Shown: in pieces, positions 34,763 through 44,101 of the stretch
How positions within the stretch are numbered: position 1 is the first letter of the stretch
Layout of the letters: every line of letters starts with the position of its first letter
DNA from: JALTBU01 sp964410645
GTDB lineage: Bacteria > Campylobacterota > Campylobacteria > Campylobacterales > Nautiliaceae
Assembly: GCA_964410645.1 (NCBI GenBank)
Contig: CAYPHV010000001.1
Location: forward strand, 20,649 to 84,648
Length of the DNA: 64,000 nt
Reading direction: 5' to 3'
The notes under the pieces: model-generated
Databases searched by the model: none
The model's input: the letters and a program-made list of their open reading frames with translations, nothing else
What the model was told of the DNA's origin: nothing
Position numbers and translations under genes: made by a program

Positions 34763-35030
34763 GGCATATATCTTTTGAATTGGCAAAACCGGTTTTAATA
34801 AATCCACTCTCTTCCGGGGTGCACAGAAAAATTTGATCATTCTTTTTAAGCACATTCAGCAAATCCACAATACAATCTATATTCATAGCTTTTATATTAT
34901 ATTTTCTTCTCAAATATGCAATAGATTCAATATCATTTACACAAAATACCGCATTTTTTATACTGCTTGCTTTATCTAATCTTTCAAATTTCTTATCATC
35001 TGCTGTATATACATATACATATTTTCTCAT
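34752..35030 (-). CDS. Hypothetical protein after mnmG
   Basis: 92 residues, no signal or membrane segment. It starts one base before the mnmG stop codon on the same strand, with GAGAGG five bases ahead of the ATG inside the mnmG end. Alternating hydrophobic stretches (VYVYTAD, NAVFCVND, DQIFLCTPEE) suggest a small alpha/beta fold. I do not recognise the family or function. Confidence 0.6.
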   Translation of the reverse strand: MRKYVYVYTADDKKFERLDKASSIKNAVFCVNDIESIAYLRRKYNIKAMNIDCIVDLLNVLKKNDQIFLCTPEESGFIKTGFANSKDICHES

Positions 35031-35031
35031 T

Positions 35032-36891
35032 TTAGCCTCTCTTCATTTTTATACACATTTGAATAATATCAATAGCAGCAGGAGTTACTCCGCTTATTTC
35101 ACTGGCGGCAAAAAGCGTGTTCGGCCTAAATTTTTCAAATTTTTCCACTATCTCGCGTGAAAGCCCCGGAATTCCTTTATATTTAAAATCTTCCGGTATT
35201 CTGACGTTTAACATTTCTTTCATTTTATCTACCTGCGCTTTTTGCATTTCTATATAATTATAGTACCTTGATTCTATCAAAATCTGTCTAAGTGCCTCAC
35301 TGCTTAAATTTTCAAGCTCCCCTGCGATAGCCAACAGTTTTTCTTTGTTAAACGTATTACGGGCCGCTATTTTTCTTATTTCCATTTTATTTTGTATTTT
35401 TTCCTCTTTTATGGAATCCAGTTTTTTATTGACTTCTTTACTTGGAGTAAGAAAAGTACCGTTTAAATATTTCATACCCTGATCAACTTCTTTTTGAAGC
35501 TTTTCTATTCTTTCATATGTTTCTTTATCTAAAAGACCCAGTTTATATCCCAAAGGTCCAAGTCTTAAAATTGCGTTGTCTTCTCTTAAAAGAAGTCTGT
35601 ATTCGCTCCTACTCGTAAACATTCTATAAGGCTCGTTTGTCCCTTTTGTAACCAAATCATCTATTAAAACACCAATATACGCCTCATCTCTTCTAAAAAT
35701 AACAGGTTCTTTCCCGTCTATTTTCAAGCTGGCGTTAATTCCGGCCATAACACCCTGGGCCGCCGCTTCTTCATAGCCTGTTGTCCCGTTTATCTGACCT
35801 GCAAAATAAAGCCCTTCTATTTCTTTTGTTTCAAGAGAATGTTTCAAAGCGGTAGGCTGAATAAAATCATATTCTATTGCATATCCGAATCTGACTATTT
35901 TTGCATATTCAAGTCCGGAAATGGAATGTATAAAATCTTCCTGAACATCCATCGGAAGAGAAGTTGAAAGCCCGTTTAAATAATATTCCGTTGTTTCTCT
36001 TGTCTGAGGCTCTATAAATACATGATGTCTTTCTTTATCGGGAAATTTATTCAGTTTATCTTCGATACTAGGGCAATACCTGGGCCCAATACCTTCAATT
36101 TGACCTGTAAAAAGAGGGGCTCTGTAAAAATTACTTCTTATAATGTTATGCGTAGTTTCGTTTGTATATGTTATAAAACACGGTATCTGCTTTGGATGAA
36201 AATTTTTTGTTCTAAATGAAAAAGGGTTTGGATTTTCATCACCGTTTTGCATTTCCATTTTAGAAAAATCAATGCTTCTTGCATCGACCCTGGCTGTTGT
36301 CCCTGTTTTTAGCCTTTCAAGTTTAAATCCCAAATTTTCAAGGGATTTTGAAATTTTTTTGGCAGGTAATTCGTGAAATCTGCCGCCTTCCAGTTTTACA
36401 TGTCCAAAATGCATAATTCCCCTCATAAAAGTCCCAGTTGTTAATATTAAAGTTTTTGTTTCATAAATATTCGATAAATTGGTTTTAACTCCTGTGATTT
36501 TTCCATTTTTAACCAGAATTTCATCGGCAATTTCCTGGGCCATTTCCAAATTTGGTGTACTTAACATTTTCGTATGCATATAAATTCTGTATCTGTCCAT
36601 ATCAATCTGGGCTCTGCTGCCTCTAACAGCCGGCCCCCTGTTTTCATTAAGCGTTCGAAACTGAAGTCCTGAAAAATCAGTAGCCAATCCCATATCTCCG
36701 CCTAATGCATCAACTTCTCTTACCAAATGCCCTTTTGCTAGCCCTCCTATTGCCGGATTACAGCTTGGAGCTCCAACCTGTTCCACAAGCATTGTAAGAA
36801 GAAGCGTTCTTTTACCCATTTTTGCCGCGGCACTTGCAGCTTCTATTCCCGCATGTCCTCCGCCTACAACTATACAATCAAATTTTCTCAT
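35032..36891 (-). CDS. mnmG: tRNA uridine 5-carboxymethylaminomethyl modification enzyme MnmG (GidA)
   Basis: 619 residues from the ATG at 36891, which has AAAGGA five bases upstream; a TTG one codon earlier is possible. CIVVGGGHAGIEAASAAAKMG binds FAD. SCNPAIGGLAKGHLVREVDALGG and GYEEAAAQGVMAGINA are MnmG signatures. With MnmE it modifies the wobble uridine of certain tRNAs. It overlaps the FliO-like gene by 14 bases, so this housekeeping gene appears to be transcribed with flagellar genes. Confidence 0.96.
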   Translation of the reverse strand: MRKFDCIVVGGGHAGIEAASAAAKMGKRTLLLTMLVEQVGAPSCNPAIGGLAKGHLVREVDALGGDMGLATDFSGLQFRTLNENRGPAVRGSRAQIDMDRYRIYMHTKMLSTPNLEMAQEIADEILVKNGKITGVKTNLSNIYETKTLILTTGTFMRGIMHFGHVKLEGGRFHELPAKKISKSLENLGFKLERLKTGTTARVDARSIDFSKMEMQNGDENPNPFSFRTKNFHPKQIPCFITYTNETTHNIIRSNFYRAPLFTGQIEGIGPRYCPSIEDKLNKFPDKERHHVFIEPQTRETTEYYLNGLSTSLPMDVQEDFIHSISGLEYAKIVRFGYAIEYDFIQPTALKHSLETKEIEGLYFAGQINGTTGYEEAAAQGVMAGINASLKIDGKEPVIFRRDEAYIGVLIDDLVTKGTNEPYRMFTSRSEYRLLLREDNAILRLGPLGYKLGLLDKETYERIEKLQKEVDQGMKYLNGTFLTPSKEVNKKLDSIKEEKIQNKMEIRKIAARNTFNKEKLLAIAGELENLSSEALRQILIESRYYNYIEMQKAQVDKMKEMLNVRIPEDFKYKGIPGLSREIVEKFEKFRPNTLFAASEISGVTPAAIDIIQMCIKMKRG

Positions 36892-37618
36892 CAAAATCCT
36901 TTAATTTTTCTGCATTTTCAATATACTGTTTAAAATGATCAAGTTTATCCGGATCTTTTTTTAAATATGTATCAAAATCTTTTTGGGTTTTGACATTCAC
37001 CATATTTTCGTCAAAAACATCAAGCAATATATTGGTATTTCCTATTAACAGTAAATATTTTCTTTTATTAAATTCTACCAACGCCACTTTATTTTTGGTA
37101 TCGATAGGTTTTTGAAATAATATAGCAATATTGCCTTTAACAGGCAGTTTCTTCAAAATCTTTTTTCTAAAAATATACAAAATAACAGCCAGAATTATTA
37201 AAATAAGCAAAGATATAAAATAAGTGAAATAATCCAGTCCACTTTGAGTATTGGCATAAACCAACTTTTCAGGCTTTTTTACCAAATTTGTTATTCTGAA
37301 TCTGAGTCCGTATCCATCAGGCGTCAAAGCTACGGAAGTTTTATATTTTTTTGCGTTTAATTTTATTAAAACAGAATTATTTGAAGGTGAAATTGTAATT
37401 TTTTTTAAAAAAAAGCTGCCAAATTTTTTGGCATATTCTTTATCACTGTTTATACCTGTAATTAAAAACTGATTTTTACCGTTTTTAATTGCCTTGCCAT
37501 TAAATTTACCATCCAGTGAAAAAAGAATATCAAGTTTATTTTTTTGCTGAAAAAAATTTATATTAATTAAATTTGCACCGGACAGCAAAACGGCTAAAAA
37601 AATAATAATATTTTTCAT
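36878..37618 (-). CDS. fliO: Flagellar biosynthesis protein FliO-like
   Basis: 246 residues. A signal-like N-terminus is followed by a periplasmic beta-rich domain of about 110 residues, one membrane helix (about 133-150), then a cytoplasmic FliO-type domain (KVALVEFNKRKYLLLIGNTNILLDVFDEN). FliO helps assemble the FliP export gate. The large periplasmic N-terminal domain is not in enteric FliO but, as I recall, occurs in Campylobacterota. It directly follows fliN with a 4-base overlap. Confidence 0.82.
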   Translation of the reverse strand: MKNIIIFLAVLLSGANLININFFQQKNKLDILFSLDGKFNGKAIKNGKNQFLITGINSDKEYAKKFGSFFLKKITISPSNNSVLIKLNAKKYKTSVALTPDGYGLRFRITNLVKKPEKLVYANTQSGLDYFTYFISLLILIILAVILYIFRKKILKKLPVKGNIAILFQKPIDTKNKVALVEFNKRKYLLLIGNTNILLDVFDENMVNVKTQKDFDTYLKKDPDKLDHFKQYIENAEKLKDFDEKI

Positions 37619-37938
37619 TTTCCCTCTTTTGTAAGATAATAAATCAATGAATTTGCATCAAGTATTTCATTAAGTCTAATGGCAAGATTTTTTTCATAAA
37701 CCATAACTTCGCCCTTACCTATAATTCTTCCGTTAACATAAACTTCCGCGCTTTCCCCGGCCGGTTTATGCAGGTCTATCACACTTCCCTTTTGCAAAGC
37801 CAATATATTTTTTAAAGTCATTTCAATTCTTCCAAGGTCACTTTCAAATACAACCTCCGTATCCAGCAAATCCTCATAATCCGGAATATACTTTTCAATT
37901 AATTCTTCCAGCTTTGTCAAATCTATTTTTTCTTCCAT
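37615..37938 (-). CDS. fliN: Flagellar motor switch protein FliN
   Basis: 107 residues from the ATG at 37938, chosen over a TTG one codon earlier because AAGGA lies six bases upstream. The SpoA domain is clear: LALQKGSVIDLHKPAGESAEVYVNGRIIGKGEVMVYEKNLAIRL. FliN forms the lower C-ring with FliM and is important for export and switching. It overlaps the CheX-like gene by one base and the FliO-like gene by 4. Confidence 0.94.
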   Translation of the reverse strand: MEEKIDLTKLEELIEKYIPDYEDLLDTEVVFESDLGRIEMTLKNILALQKGSVIDLHKPAGESAEVYVNGRIIGKGEVMVYEKNLAIRLNEILDANSLIYYLTKEGK

Positions 37939-38330
37939 CAATTTTCCTTATAAAGAATAGAAAAACATTCCCCCTCAATACTTAAATCGCTTCTTTTATC
38001 ATAATCAACTTTTGAATCCGATAAAAATTCAGGTATAGAAATATTAAAATCAATATGCTTTTTACCTGCAATAACTTTTACATTTCCTACTATTAAATTG
38101 GCTATTTCATTTGTTAAATCTGCCATATCGTATTCATCCTCGCCGAATAAAAGCATACTTATCGTATCCAAAGTTCCTTTTGGAATCAATAAAGAAATAA
38201 GATAATTAATATCACCTTCTATTTTTATGCTGCTTATATATCCGTTTAGCGGAGGTTTTTCACATTTTCCCACTGAAGCGTTTATTGCTCTGGCAAAATT
38301 CTCTACAGCCTCAATAAAAAAATTTTCCAT
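37938..38330 (-). CDS. CheX/CheC-like chemotaxis phosphatase domain protein
   Basis: 130 residues. The helix DMADLTNEIANLIVGNVK carries the glutamate-x-x-asparagine pattern used by CheC/CheX/FliY phosphatases to dephosphorylate CheY-P. The rest (LLIPKGTLDTISMLLFG and FNISIPEFL) fits the same fold. It may act on CheY or as a part of the C-ring, like the N-terminal half of FliY split off from FliN. It leads the unit CheX-like, fliN, fliO, mnmG, with an AAGGAG ribosome site. Confidence 0.72.
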   Translation of the reverse strand: MENFFIEAVENFARAINASVGKCEKPPLNGYISSIKIEGDINYLISLLIPKGTLDTISMLLFGEDEYDMADLTNEIANLIVGNVKVIAGKKHIDFNISIPEFLSDSKVDYDKRSDLSIEGECFSILYKEN

Positions 38331-38375
38331 TAATTCTCCTTAATTATTATATAATTTTACCAAAAAAGGAACAAT

Positions 38376-39107
38376 TTGATAACAGCAATATTAATAGGAA
38401 TTATAGCAGGTTTTTTCAGTGGTTTTTTAGGGGTGGGAGGAGGAACGATACTTGTGCCAAGCCTGCTGTTTTTAGGATTCGGAATAAAAGAGGCTATTGG
38501 TATAAGCGTAACCCAAATGATGATGAGCTCGATATTCGGAAGCTATTTAAATTTTAAAAAAGGACTGTTAAAAATAAAACATGGATTTGCCCTGGCTATG
38601 GGAGGGATGCTCGGGGCAAGCCTAAGCGGTTTTATTGTAAAAATCGCACCAAAAGAAGTATTAGGAGCTGTTTTCTTACTACTGGTATTAATTGCTATTA
38701 TCAGATTTTTCATTACAGTAAAAGAACCCGAAACGGAACCTCCCGTTGAAAACAAAAAACTTTTTTTTATAGGATTTTTTGTAGGCGCAATTGCTATAAG
38801 CGTCGGTGTCGGAGGCGCTATTTTAATTACCCCGATATTAGTCGGTTTTTTGAAATATAAATTAAAAAGAACAGTAAGTCTCAGTCTGTTCTTCGTTGTT
38901 TTTTCCGCTACCAGCGGTTTTATTTCTCAAAGTATAGCGGGACATATTAATTATACGGATGGCTTTACCATCGGCACCGCAAGTTTAATAGGAGTATATT
39001 TCGGAATAAATTTATATCACAGAATAAATACCAATATACATAAAAAAATACTTTTAAGCTGGTATATTTTTATATTCTTTGCTATGATATATAAATTATA
39101 CTTTTAA
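38376..39107 (+). CDS. TauE/SafE family membrane permease (first copy)
   Basis: 243 residues from a TTG start with AAAGGA upstream. About eight membrane helices and the two glycine-rich half-repeats GFFSGFLGVGGGTILVPSLL and GAIAISVGVGGAILITPILVG mark the family, which exports sulfite or sulfonate compounds or transports other small anions. It is followed by a membrane protein and uvrA. A second family member lies at 51280-52032. The substrate here is open. Confidence 0.87.
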   Translation: MITAILIGIIAGFFSGFLGVGGGTILVPSLLFLGFGIKEAIGISVTQMMMSSIFGSYLNFKKGLLKIKHGFALAMGGMLGASLSGFIVKIAPKEVLGAVFLLLVLIAIIRFFITVKEPETEPPVENKKLFFIGFFVGAIAISVGVGGAILITPILVGFLKYKLKRTVSLSLFFVVFSATSGFISQSIAGHINYTDGFTIGTASLIGVYFGINLYHRINTNIHKKILLSWYIFIFFAMIYKLYF

Positions 39108-39115
39108 GGAATTTT

Positions 39116-39568
39116 ATGAATACAAAATTAATAATAGAAATTTTGATAGTATTAATAATCGGATATAGAATATATATTTTGGAAAGATTCGGTGTAAACT
39201 CGGCAGCCGATAAACTTTTTGCATTATATTATATTAAAAATCATTATTACACAACAGGAATAATCATAATTTTTTATATATTTGAAATTGCAGGAATGGA
39301 ATTATTAATAAGTAAAGTCGATATTCCTTTAATCTTTATCGGAATGATTGAACTTTTTATGGTTTACAGACATATTTTTATTTCCTTAAAAACAGATGAT
39401 AAAAACAATTATTTGGATACTGTTATAAAAAGAATGTTCAGAACGCTTACTTATGATGAATATATTCAAATAAAAGAAGAGCTGTACAAACCTCAGCCAA
39501 AATGGAAATTATATTTTACTGAAATACTTGTATTTTTTTTCGCCATCTGGTCTATAGAAATAGCTTAA
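39116..39568 (+). CDS. Hypothetical membrane protein
   Basis: 150 residues with about four hydrophobic helices (near 5-20, 45-65, 70-90 and 133-148) and a charged loop at about 90-128 containing RTLTYDEYIQIKEE. An AAGGA ribosome site precedes the ATG. It sits between a TauE/SafE permease and uvrA on the same strand with short spacers. I do not recognise a family. Confidence 0.65.
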   Translation: MNTKLIIEILIVLIIGYRIYILERFGVNSAADKLFALYYIKNHYYTTGIIIIFYIFEIAGMELLISKVDIPLIFIGMIELFMVYRHIFISLKTDDKNNYLDTVIKRMFRTLTYDEYIQIKEELYKPQPKWKLYFTEILVFFFAIWSIEIA

Positions 39569-39578
39569 AGGAGAATAC

Positions 39579-42389
39579 TTGGACAAAATAAAAATTATAG
39601 GTGCAAAAGAAAACAACCTTAAAAACATTAACCTGGAAATTCCCAAAAACAAACTTATAGTTTTTACAGGTCTTTCCGGAAGCGGAAAATCGACACTTGC
39701 ATTTGATACACTTTATGCCGAAGGCCAAAGAAGATACATCGAATCGCTAAGTTCTTATGCAAGACAGTTTTTACAACGCACCGGAAAACCTGAGGTGGAT
39801 AAAATAGAAGGGCTTACGCCGGCTATCGCCATTGATCAAAAAACAACATCCAAAAATCCGCGCTCAACCGTGGGGACAATTACGGAAATTTATGATTATT
39901 TAAGACTTCTTTACGCAAGAATCGGGATTCAATACTGCCATATTTGCGGTAAAAAAATTACCCAGATGACTCCTCAGGATATTATTAATGAAATTTTAAA
40001 ACTTCCAGCGGGCAGCAAACTTATCATTTATGCCCCTTTGATCAAAGAAAAAAAAGGAGAATTTAACGATTTACTTGAAAAGTTAAGACACGAAGGAATA
40101 ATAAGGGCATATATCAACGGAACCGTTGTAAGACTTGATGAGGATATCAAACTTAAAAAAACAAAAAAACATACAATCAAAGCCGTTATAGACAGAGTTA
40201 TCGTAAAAGAAGAAAACAAATCAAGAATAGCCGAAGCTGTCGAAAAAGCACTCAACAAAAGTTTCGGGGAGGTAGAAATTGAAATTTTAAATGCTAGTGA
40301 AATGGGTCTTAATAAAAATTTCATACATTATAGCGAACACAACGCCTGTTTTGACTGCAAAGTAAGCTTTGAAGAACTCGAACCTGTTAGTTTTTCTTTT
40401 AATTCTCCAAAAGGCGCATGTCCTAAATGCGGGGGTCTTGGAGTAACATATACACTGGATATTGAAAAAGTAATTAAAGACAAACCGCTAAATAAAGGGG
40501 CAATTCCTCTAATTTGGGGATTTAACAAAAAATATTACCAGGAATTTTTTAAAGCGCTGTGCAATGAAACCGGCATCGATATGAACAAAAGTTTTTACGA
40601 GCTTGAAGAATATCAGAAAAAAACAATTCTTAACGGCACCGCCTATGAAATAACATTTATATACGCAAAACACAAAATTACAAAACGATGGCCGGGACTG
40701 CGCCAGATAGCGCTTGATATGTATAAAGACAATGATTTAAGCGAGATTATGAGTGAAAGCGTCTGTCCGTTATGCAAAGGTTTTAGATTAAAACAGGAAT
40801 CACTGGCGGTTAAAGTTGCAGACAAAACAATCGCCGAAATTATTTCTATGCCAATTGCCGATGCATATAAATTTTTTAATGATGCAAAAAATTTCAAATA
40901 TCTCTCAGCACAGGGAAAAATTATAGCCCGGCCTATTTTAAAAGAAATACGTGAAAGACTCTTTTTTTTGATAGATGTGGGTCTTGGATATCTTACACTT
41001 CATAGAGACGCCAGAACAATAAGCGGAGGCGAAAGTCAAAGAATCAGAATTGCCTCTCAAATCGGAAGCGGACTAACCGGCGTTATGTATGTACTGGACG
41101 AACCAAGTATCGGACTCCATGAAAGAGATACCCTAAAACTTATTAATACACTTAAAAATTTAAGAGACAAAGGCAATACCGTAATAGTGGTAGAACATGA
41201 CAGAGAAACAATATTAAATGCCGATTTTATAGTAGATATAGGACCTGGAGCCGGGAAAAAAGGCGGAAAAGTGGTGTTTAGCGGAAATGTCAAAAAATTA
41301 ATGAAAAGCAATACAACAACCGCCAAATATCTCAGAAAAGAACTTGATATAAATTACAGAAAAAACAGGCCCCAGAATAAATGGATTGAAATAAAAAATG
41401 TAAATATTCATAATATAAAAAACTTAAACGTTAAAATTCCTCTTAGAAATCTTGTATGCGTAACCGGGGTCAGCGGAAGCGGAAAAAGCTCACTTATTTT
41501 GCAGACACTCCTGCCTGTGGCAAAAGAAATATTAAATAACGCCCGCAAAATCAATAAAGTAAAAGGTGTGGAAATAAACGGACTTGAAAATCTTGATAAA
41601 GTCATTTATCTTGATCAAAGTCCGATAGGCAGAACTCCAAGAAGTAATCCGGCAACTTATACAGGCGTTTTTGACGATATAAGGTCTCTTTTTGCATCAA
41701 CCCCGCAGGCACAGCTGCACGGTTACACGCCGGGAAGATTCAGTTTTAACATAAAAGGGGGAAGATGCGAAACATGTAAAGGAGAAGGCCAGATAAAAAT
41801 AGAAATGCACTTCCTGCCTGATGTAATGGTAACATGCGAAGCATGCAACGGAAAAAGATACAACGAACAGACACTTGAAATAAAATATAAAGAAAAAACA
41901 ATTTCAGATATATTGGACATGAGTGTTGACGAAGCATATGAATTTTTCAATAAAATTCCGAAAATAAAAACCAAACTCAAAACCCTAAAAGATGTGGGGC
42001 TCGGATATATAACCCTTGGACAAAACGCCACAACCTTAAGCGGCGGAGAAGCACAGAGGATAAAACTTTCAAAAGAGCTAAGCAGGCGCGATACCGGAAA
42101 TACTTTGTATATTTTGGACGAACCCACAACCGGACTTCATTTTAAGGATATAGACAATTTAATGAAAGTTTTACAGCACCTGGTTGATCTGGGAAACAGC
42201 ATAATTGTAATTGAACATAATCTTGATTTTATAAAAAATGCCGATTATATTATAGATATGGGGCCTGAGGGCGGAGACAAAGGCGGAAAAATAATAGCTT
42301 ACGGAAATATAGAAGAAATAATTAAAAAATATAAAAACAAAAGCTATACGGCAAAATATCTGGAAAAAGAGATAAAAGGTATTAATTGA
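39579..42389 (+). CDS. uvrA: Excinuclease ABC subunit A
   Basis: 936 residues from a TTG with AAAGGAG upstream. Two ATPase modules are present: GLSGSGKSTLAFDTLYAEGQRRY with ISGGESQRIRIASQIG, and GVSGSGKSSL with LSGGEAQRIKLSKELSRR. Zinc-site cysteines are visible in CHICGKK, in CFDCKVSFEEL, in CPKCGG and in CETCKGEGQ with CEACNGKRY. UvrA detects bulky DNA damage and loads UvrB for nucleotide excision repair. Length is normal. It overlaps the CLC gene by 4 bases. Confidence 0.97.
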   Translation: MDKIKIIGAKENNLKNINLEIPKNKLIVFTGLSGSGKSTLAFDTLYAEGQRRYIESLSSYARQFLQRTGKPEVDKIEGLTPAIAIDQKTTSKNPRSTVGTITEIYDYLRLLYARIGIQYCHICGKKITQMTPQDIINEILKLPAGSKLIIYAPLIKEKKGEFNDLLEKLRHEGIIRAYINGTVVRLDEDIKLKKTKKHTIKAVIDRVIVKEENKSRIAEAVEKALNKSFGEVEIEILNASEMGLNKNFIHYSEHNACFDCKVSFEELEPVSFSFNSPKGACPKCGGLGVTYTLDIEKVIKDKPLNKGAIPLIWGFNKKYYQEFFKALCNETGIDMNKSFYELEEYQKKTILNGTAYEITFIYAKHKITKRWPGLRQIALDMYKDNDLSEIMSESVCPLCKGFRLKQESLAVKVADKTIAEIISMPIADAYKFFNDAKNFKYLSAQGKIIARPILKEIRERLFFLIDVGLGYLTLHRDARTISGGESQRIRIASQIGSGLTGVMYVLDEPSIGLHERDTLKLINTLKNLRDKGNTVIVVEHDRETILNADFIVDIGPGAGKKGGKVVFSGNVKKLMKSNTTTAKYLRKELDINYRKNRPQNKWIEIKNVNIHNIKNLNVKIPLRNLVCVTGVSGSGKSSLILQTLLPVAKEILNNARKINKVKGVEINGLENLDKVIYLDQSPIGRTPRSNPATYTGVFDDIRSLFASTPQAQLHGYTPGRFSFNIKGGRCETCKGEGQIKIEMHFLPDVMVTCEACNGKRYNEQTLEIKYKEKTISDILDMSVDEAYEFFNKIPKIKTKLKTLKDVGLGYITLGQNATTLSGGEAQRIKLSKELSRRDTGNTLYILDEPTTGLHFKDIDNLMKVLQHLVDLGNSIIVIEHNLDFIKNADYIIDMGPEGGDKGGKIIAYGNIEEIIKKYKNKSYTAKYLEKEIKGIN

Positions 42390-44023
42390 AATTTGACAGG
42401 GAAGAATTTACTCATTTTTTTATTATTCCAATTATTATAGGAATAATAGGAGGATTTTCGGCTTATATATTCAGATATTTAATTAAATTTTTTTCAAATA
42501 TTTATAATAAAATAGATTTTTTAAACTCTAACGCAACATATATTATAACTATTCCCGTTGTATTTTATATTTCATACAAAATAATTTCAAAAACACCTAT
42601 AAATCCGTCAAATATCACTATTGACGAAATAGCTAAAAAAATACTGATACTCGGAGGAAATTTCTCTATCATTAAAGGTTTTTTAGTATTCATACTGGCA
42701 TCATTTGCAATCGGATTCGGAGTGCCTGTGGGAAGAGAGGGCCCAATTGCAAAACTCGGAGGTCTCGGAAGCGAAATATTTTTAAAAATAATACACACTC
42801 CAAGAATAAATCTGCCCATTTATCTAAGTGCCGGAGTGTCAAGCGCGATATCGGCAACATTTAATGCGCCGGTAGCCGGCATCATACTGGGACTTGAAAT
42901 GATAATGGGAAAAATTAATTCTTATATTTTAATACCGCTGATTGTCGCCTGTTCCACCGCTACACTTATTTCAAGAGAAATAATAGGAAATTTTGCAGCC
43001 TTTTATGTACCTCATCTGACTTATAATAACGATTATCTTTTTTATGTGCCTGTTGAGGGGATACTGTTTGGAATATTAAGCTTAATTTTTTTATTTTCCA
43101 TAAAAGAATTCAGATTTTTAAAATACAAATATCAAAAAAAATGGGCTGAAATTATTATCTTTTTGGGAATAATTGTTGGAATTTCCATATATTTGACTCC
43201 TCAAATAAAAGGGGTGGGATATTCATATATAGAACAGCTTTTTAATAATCACTTTTCCATGTGCGACACGCTTGCCATAACACTTTCAAAATTATTAAAT
43301 GTAATTATAAGCATAGGAAGCGGACTTTTCGGCGGTGTTTTATCCCCGAGTATTTTTATAGGGGCATTCGGGGGAGATTTTTTTGGACATCTTATTCCCC
43401 AGCTTGACCCGAGAGTTTTTGCTTTGACAGGAACTGCCGCAATGCTTAGCGGAGTTACCAAGGCACCCCTTAGAAGCTCTGTCATTATTGTAGAACTCAC
43501 ACATTCATATCAGCTAATTTTACCCATTTTGATAGCTTCATCCGTTACTAACTATATTGTATCTTTATTCGAACCCGGATTTTATTTCAAAAGAGCCCTG
43601 CTTCAAAAAGGCATAGATATAGATAACAAAAAAATTACAGAGTGCTTTACATCTGAAATTTTACAAAAACATATTATTAAAACACCTGTTTTAATACCTG
43701 AGATGAGTTTAAAAACAGCTGTAAAATATCTTAAAAAAAGTAAAGTTTCCTATTTACCCGTAATAGAAAATAATAAATTAATCGGAATTGTTTCCTTAAG
43801 AGATATCAGAAAAAAATTTTTCATTAAAAAAAGATTGAAAGTTAAAAATATAATGAGTAAAAATCCTTTTTTTCTAAAATATGATTCATCCCAAAAAGAA
43901 ATTTTCAAGGCAATATCTATTCTTAACGTAGCTTATATTCCATATCTGGATAAAAACAACAATTATTCGGGTATGATTAGTTTAGGCAAACTTTTAAAAG
44001 ATATTTCAATTCATATAAAATAG
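42386..44023 (+). CDS. CLC-family chloride channel/transporter with CBS domains
   Basis: 545 residues from a TTG overlapping the uvrA stop. About ten helices carry the CLC motifs GREGPIAKLGG (gating glutamate) and GLFGGVLSPSIFIGAFGG. The segment NAPVAGIILGLEMIMG aligns with E. coli NAPLAGILFIIEEM, leaving methionine where the internal proton glutamate sits. The first filter motif GSGIP is not evident (region KTPINPSNITIDE). Two CBS domains (about 430-545) probably sense nucleotides. Closest to the ClcB type by these features. Confidence 0.9.
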   Translation: MKFDREEFTHFFIIPIIIGIIGGFSAYIFRYLIKFFSNIYNKIDFLNSNATYIITIPVVFYISYKIISKTPINPSNITIDEIAKKILILGGNFSIIKGFLVFILASFAIGFGVPVGREGPIAKLGGLGSEIFLKIIHTPRINLPIYLSAGVSSAISATFNAPVAGIILGLEMIMGKINSYILIPLIVACSTATLISREIIGNFAAFYVPHLTYNNDYLFYVPVEGILFGILSLIFLFSIKEFRFLKYKYQKKWAEIIIFLGIIVGISIYLTPQIKGVGYSYIEQLFNNHFSMCDTLAITLSKLLNVIISIGSGLFGGVLSPSIFIGAFGGDFFGHLIPQLDPRVFALTGTAAMLSGVTKAPLRSSVIIVELTHSYQLILPILIASSVTNYIVSLFEPGFYFKRALLQKGIDIDNKKITECFTSEILQKHIIKTPVLIPEMSLKTAVKYLKKSKVSYLPVIENNKLIGIVSLRDIRKKFFIKKRLKVKNIMSKNPFFLKYDSSQKEIFKAISILNVAYIPYLDKNNNYSGMISLGKLLKDISIHIK

Positions 44024-44046
44024 TTATAAATTTTACTTATAGCTAT
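44020..44046 (+). terminator. Stem-loop at the end of the CLC gene
   Basis: ATAGTTATA and TATAGCTAT form a 9-bp stem with one wobble pair and a 9-base loop. It contains the CLC stop codon and abuts the -35 box of the TetR promoter. No clear T-tract follows, so termination is uncertain. Confidence 0.35.
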
Positions 44047-44074
44047 TGATAAAAAAATGATTTTAGTTTATAAT
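44046..44074 (+). promoter_or_regulatory. Promoter of the tetR-efflux operon
   Basis: TTGATA at 44046-44051 and TATAAT at 44069-44074 with a 17-base spacer form a near-consensus housekeeping promoter. The palindromic operator begins two bases downstream of the -10 box. Confidence 0.75.
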
Positions 44075-44075
44075 T

Positions 44076-44097
44076 TTACTTACTATACAGTAAGGAA
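44076..44097 (+). promoter_or_regulatory. TetR-type operator 1
   Basis: A palindrome with arms TTACTTAC (44076-44083) and GTAAGGAA (44090-44097) around a 6-base centre; one of eight arm pairs is mismatched. It covers the expected transcription start. The same site occurs at 50201-50222. Arm sequence and spacing are typical of AcrR/TetR-family operators; the TetR protein encoded five bases downstream is the obvious binder. Confidence 0.75.
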
Positions 44098-44101
44098 CAA
44101 A

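Noticed and set aside
41723..42127. 134-codon minus-strand ORF inside uvrA
   Set aside because: Antisense to the conserved second ATPase module of uvrA and without start signals.
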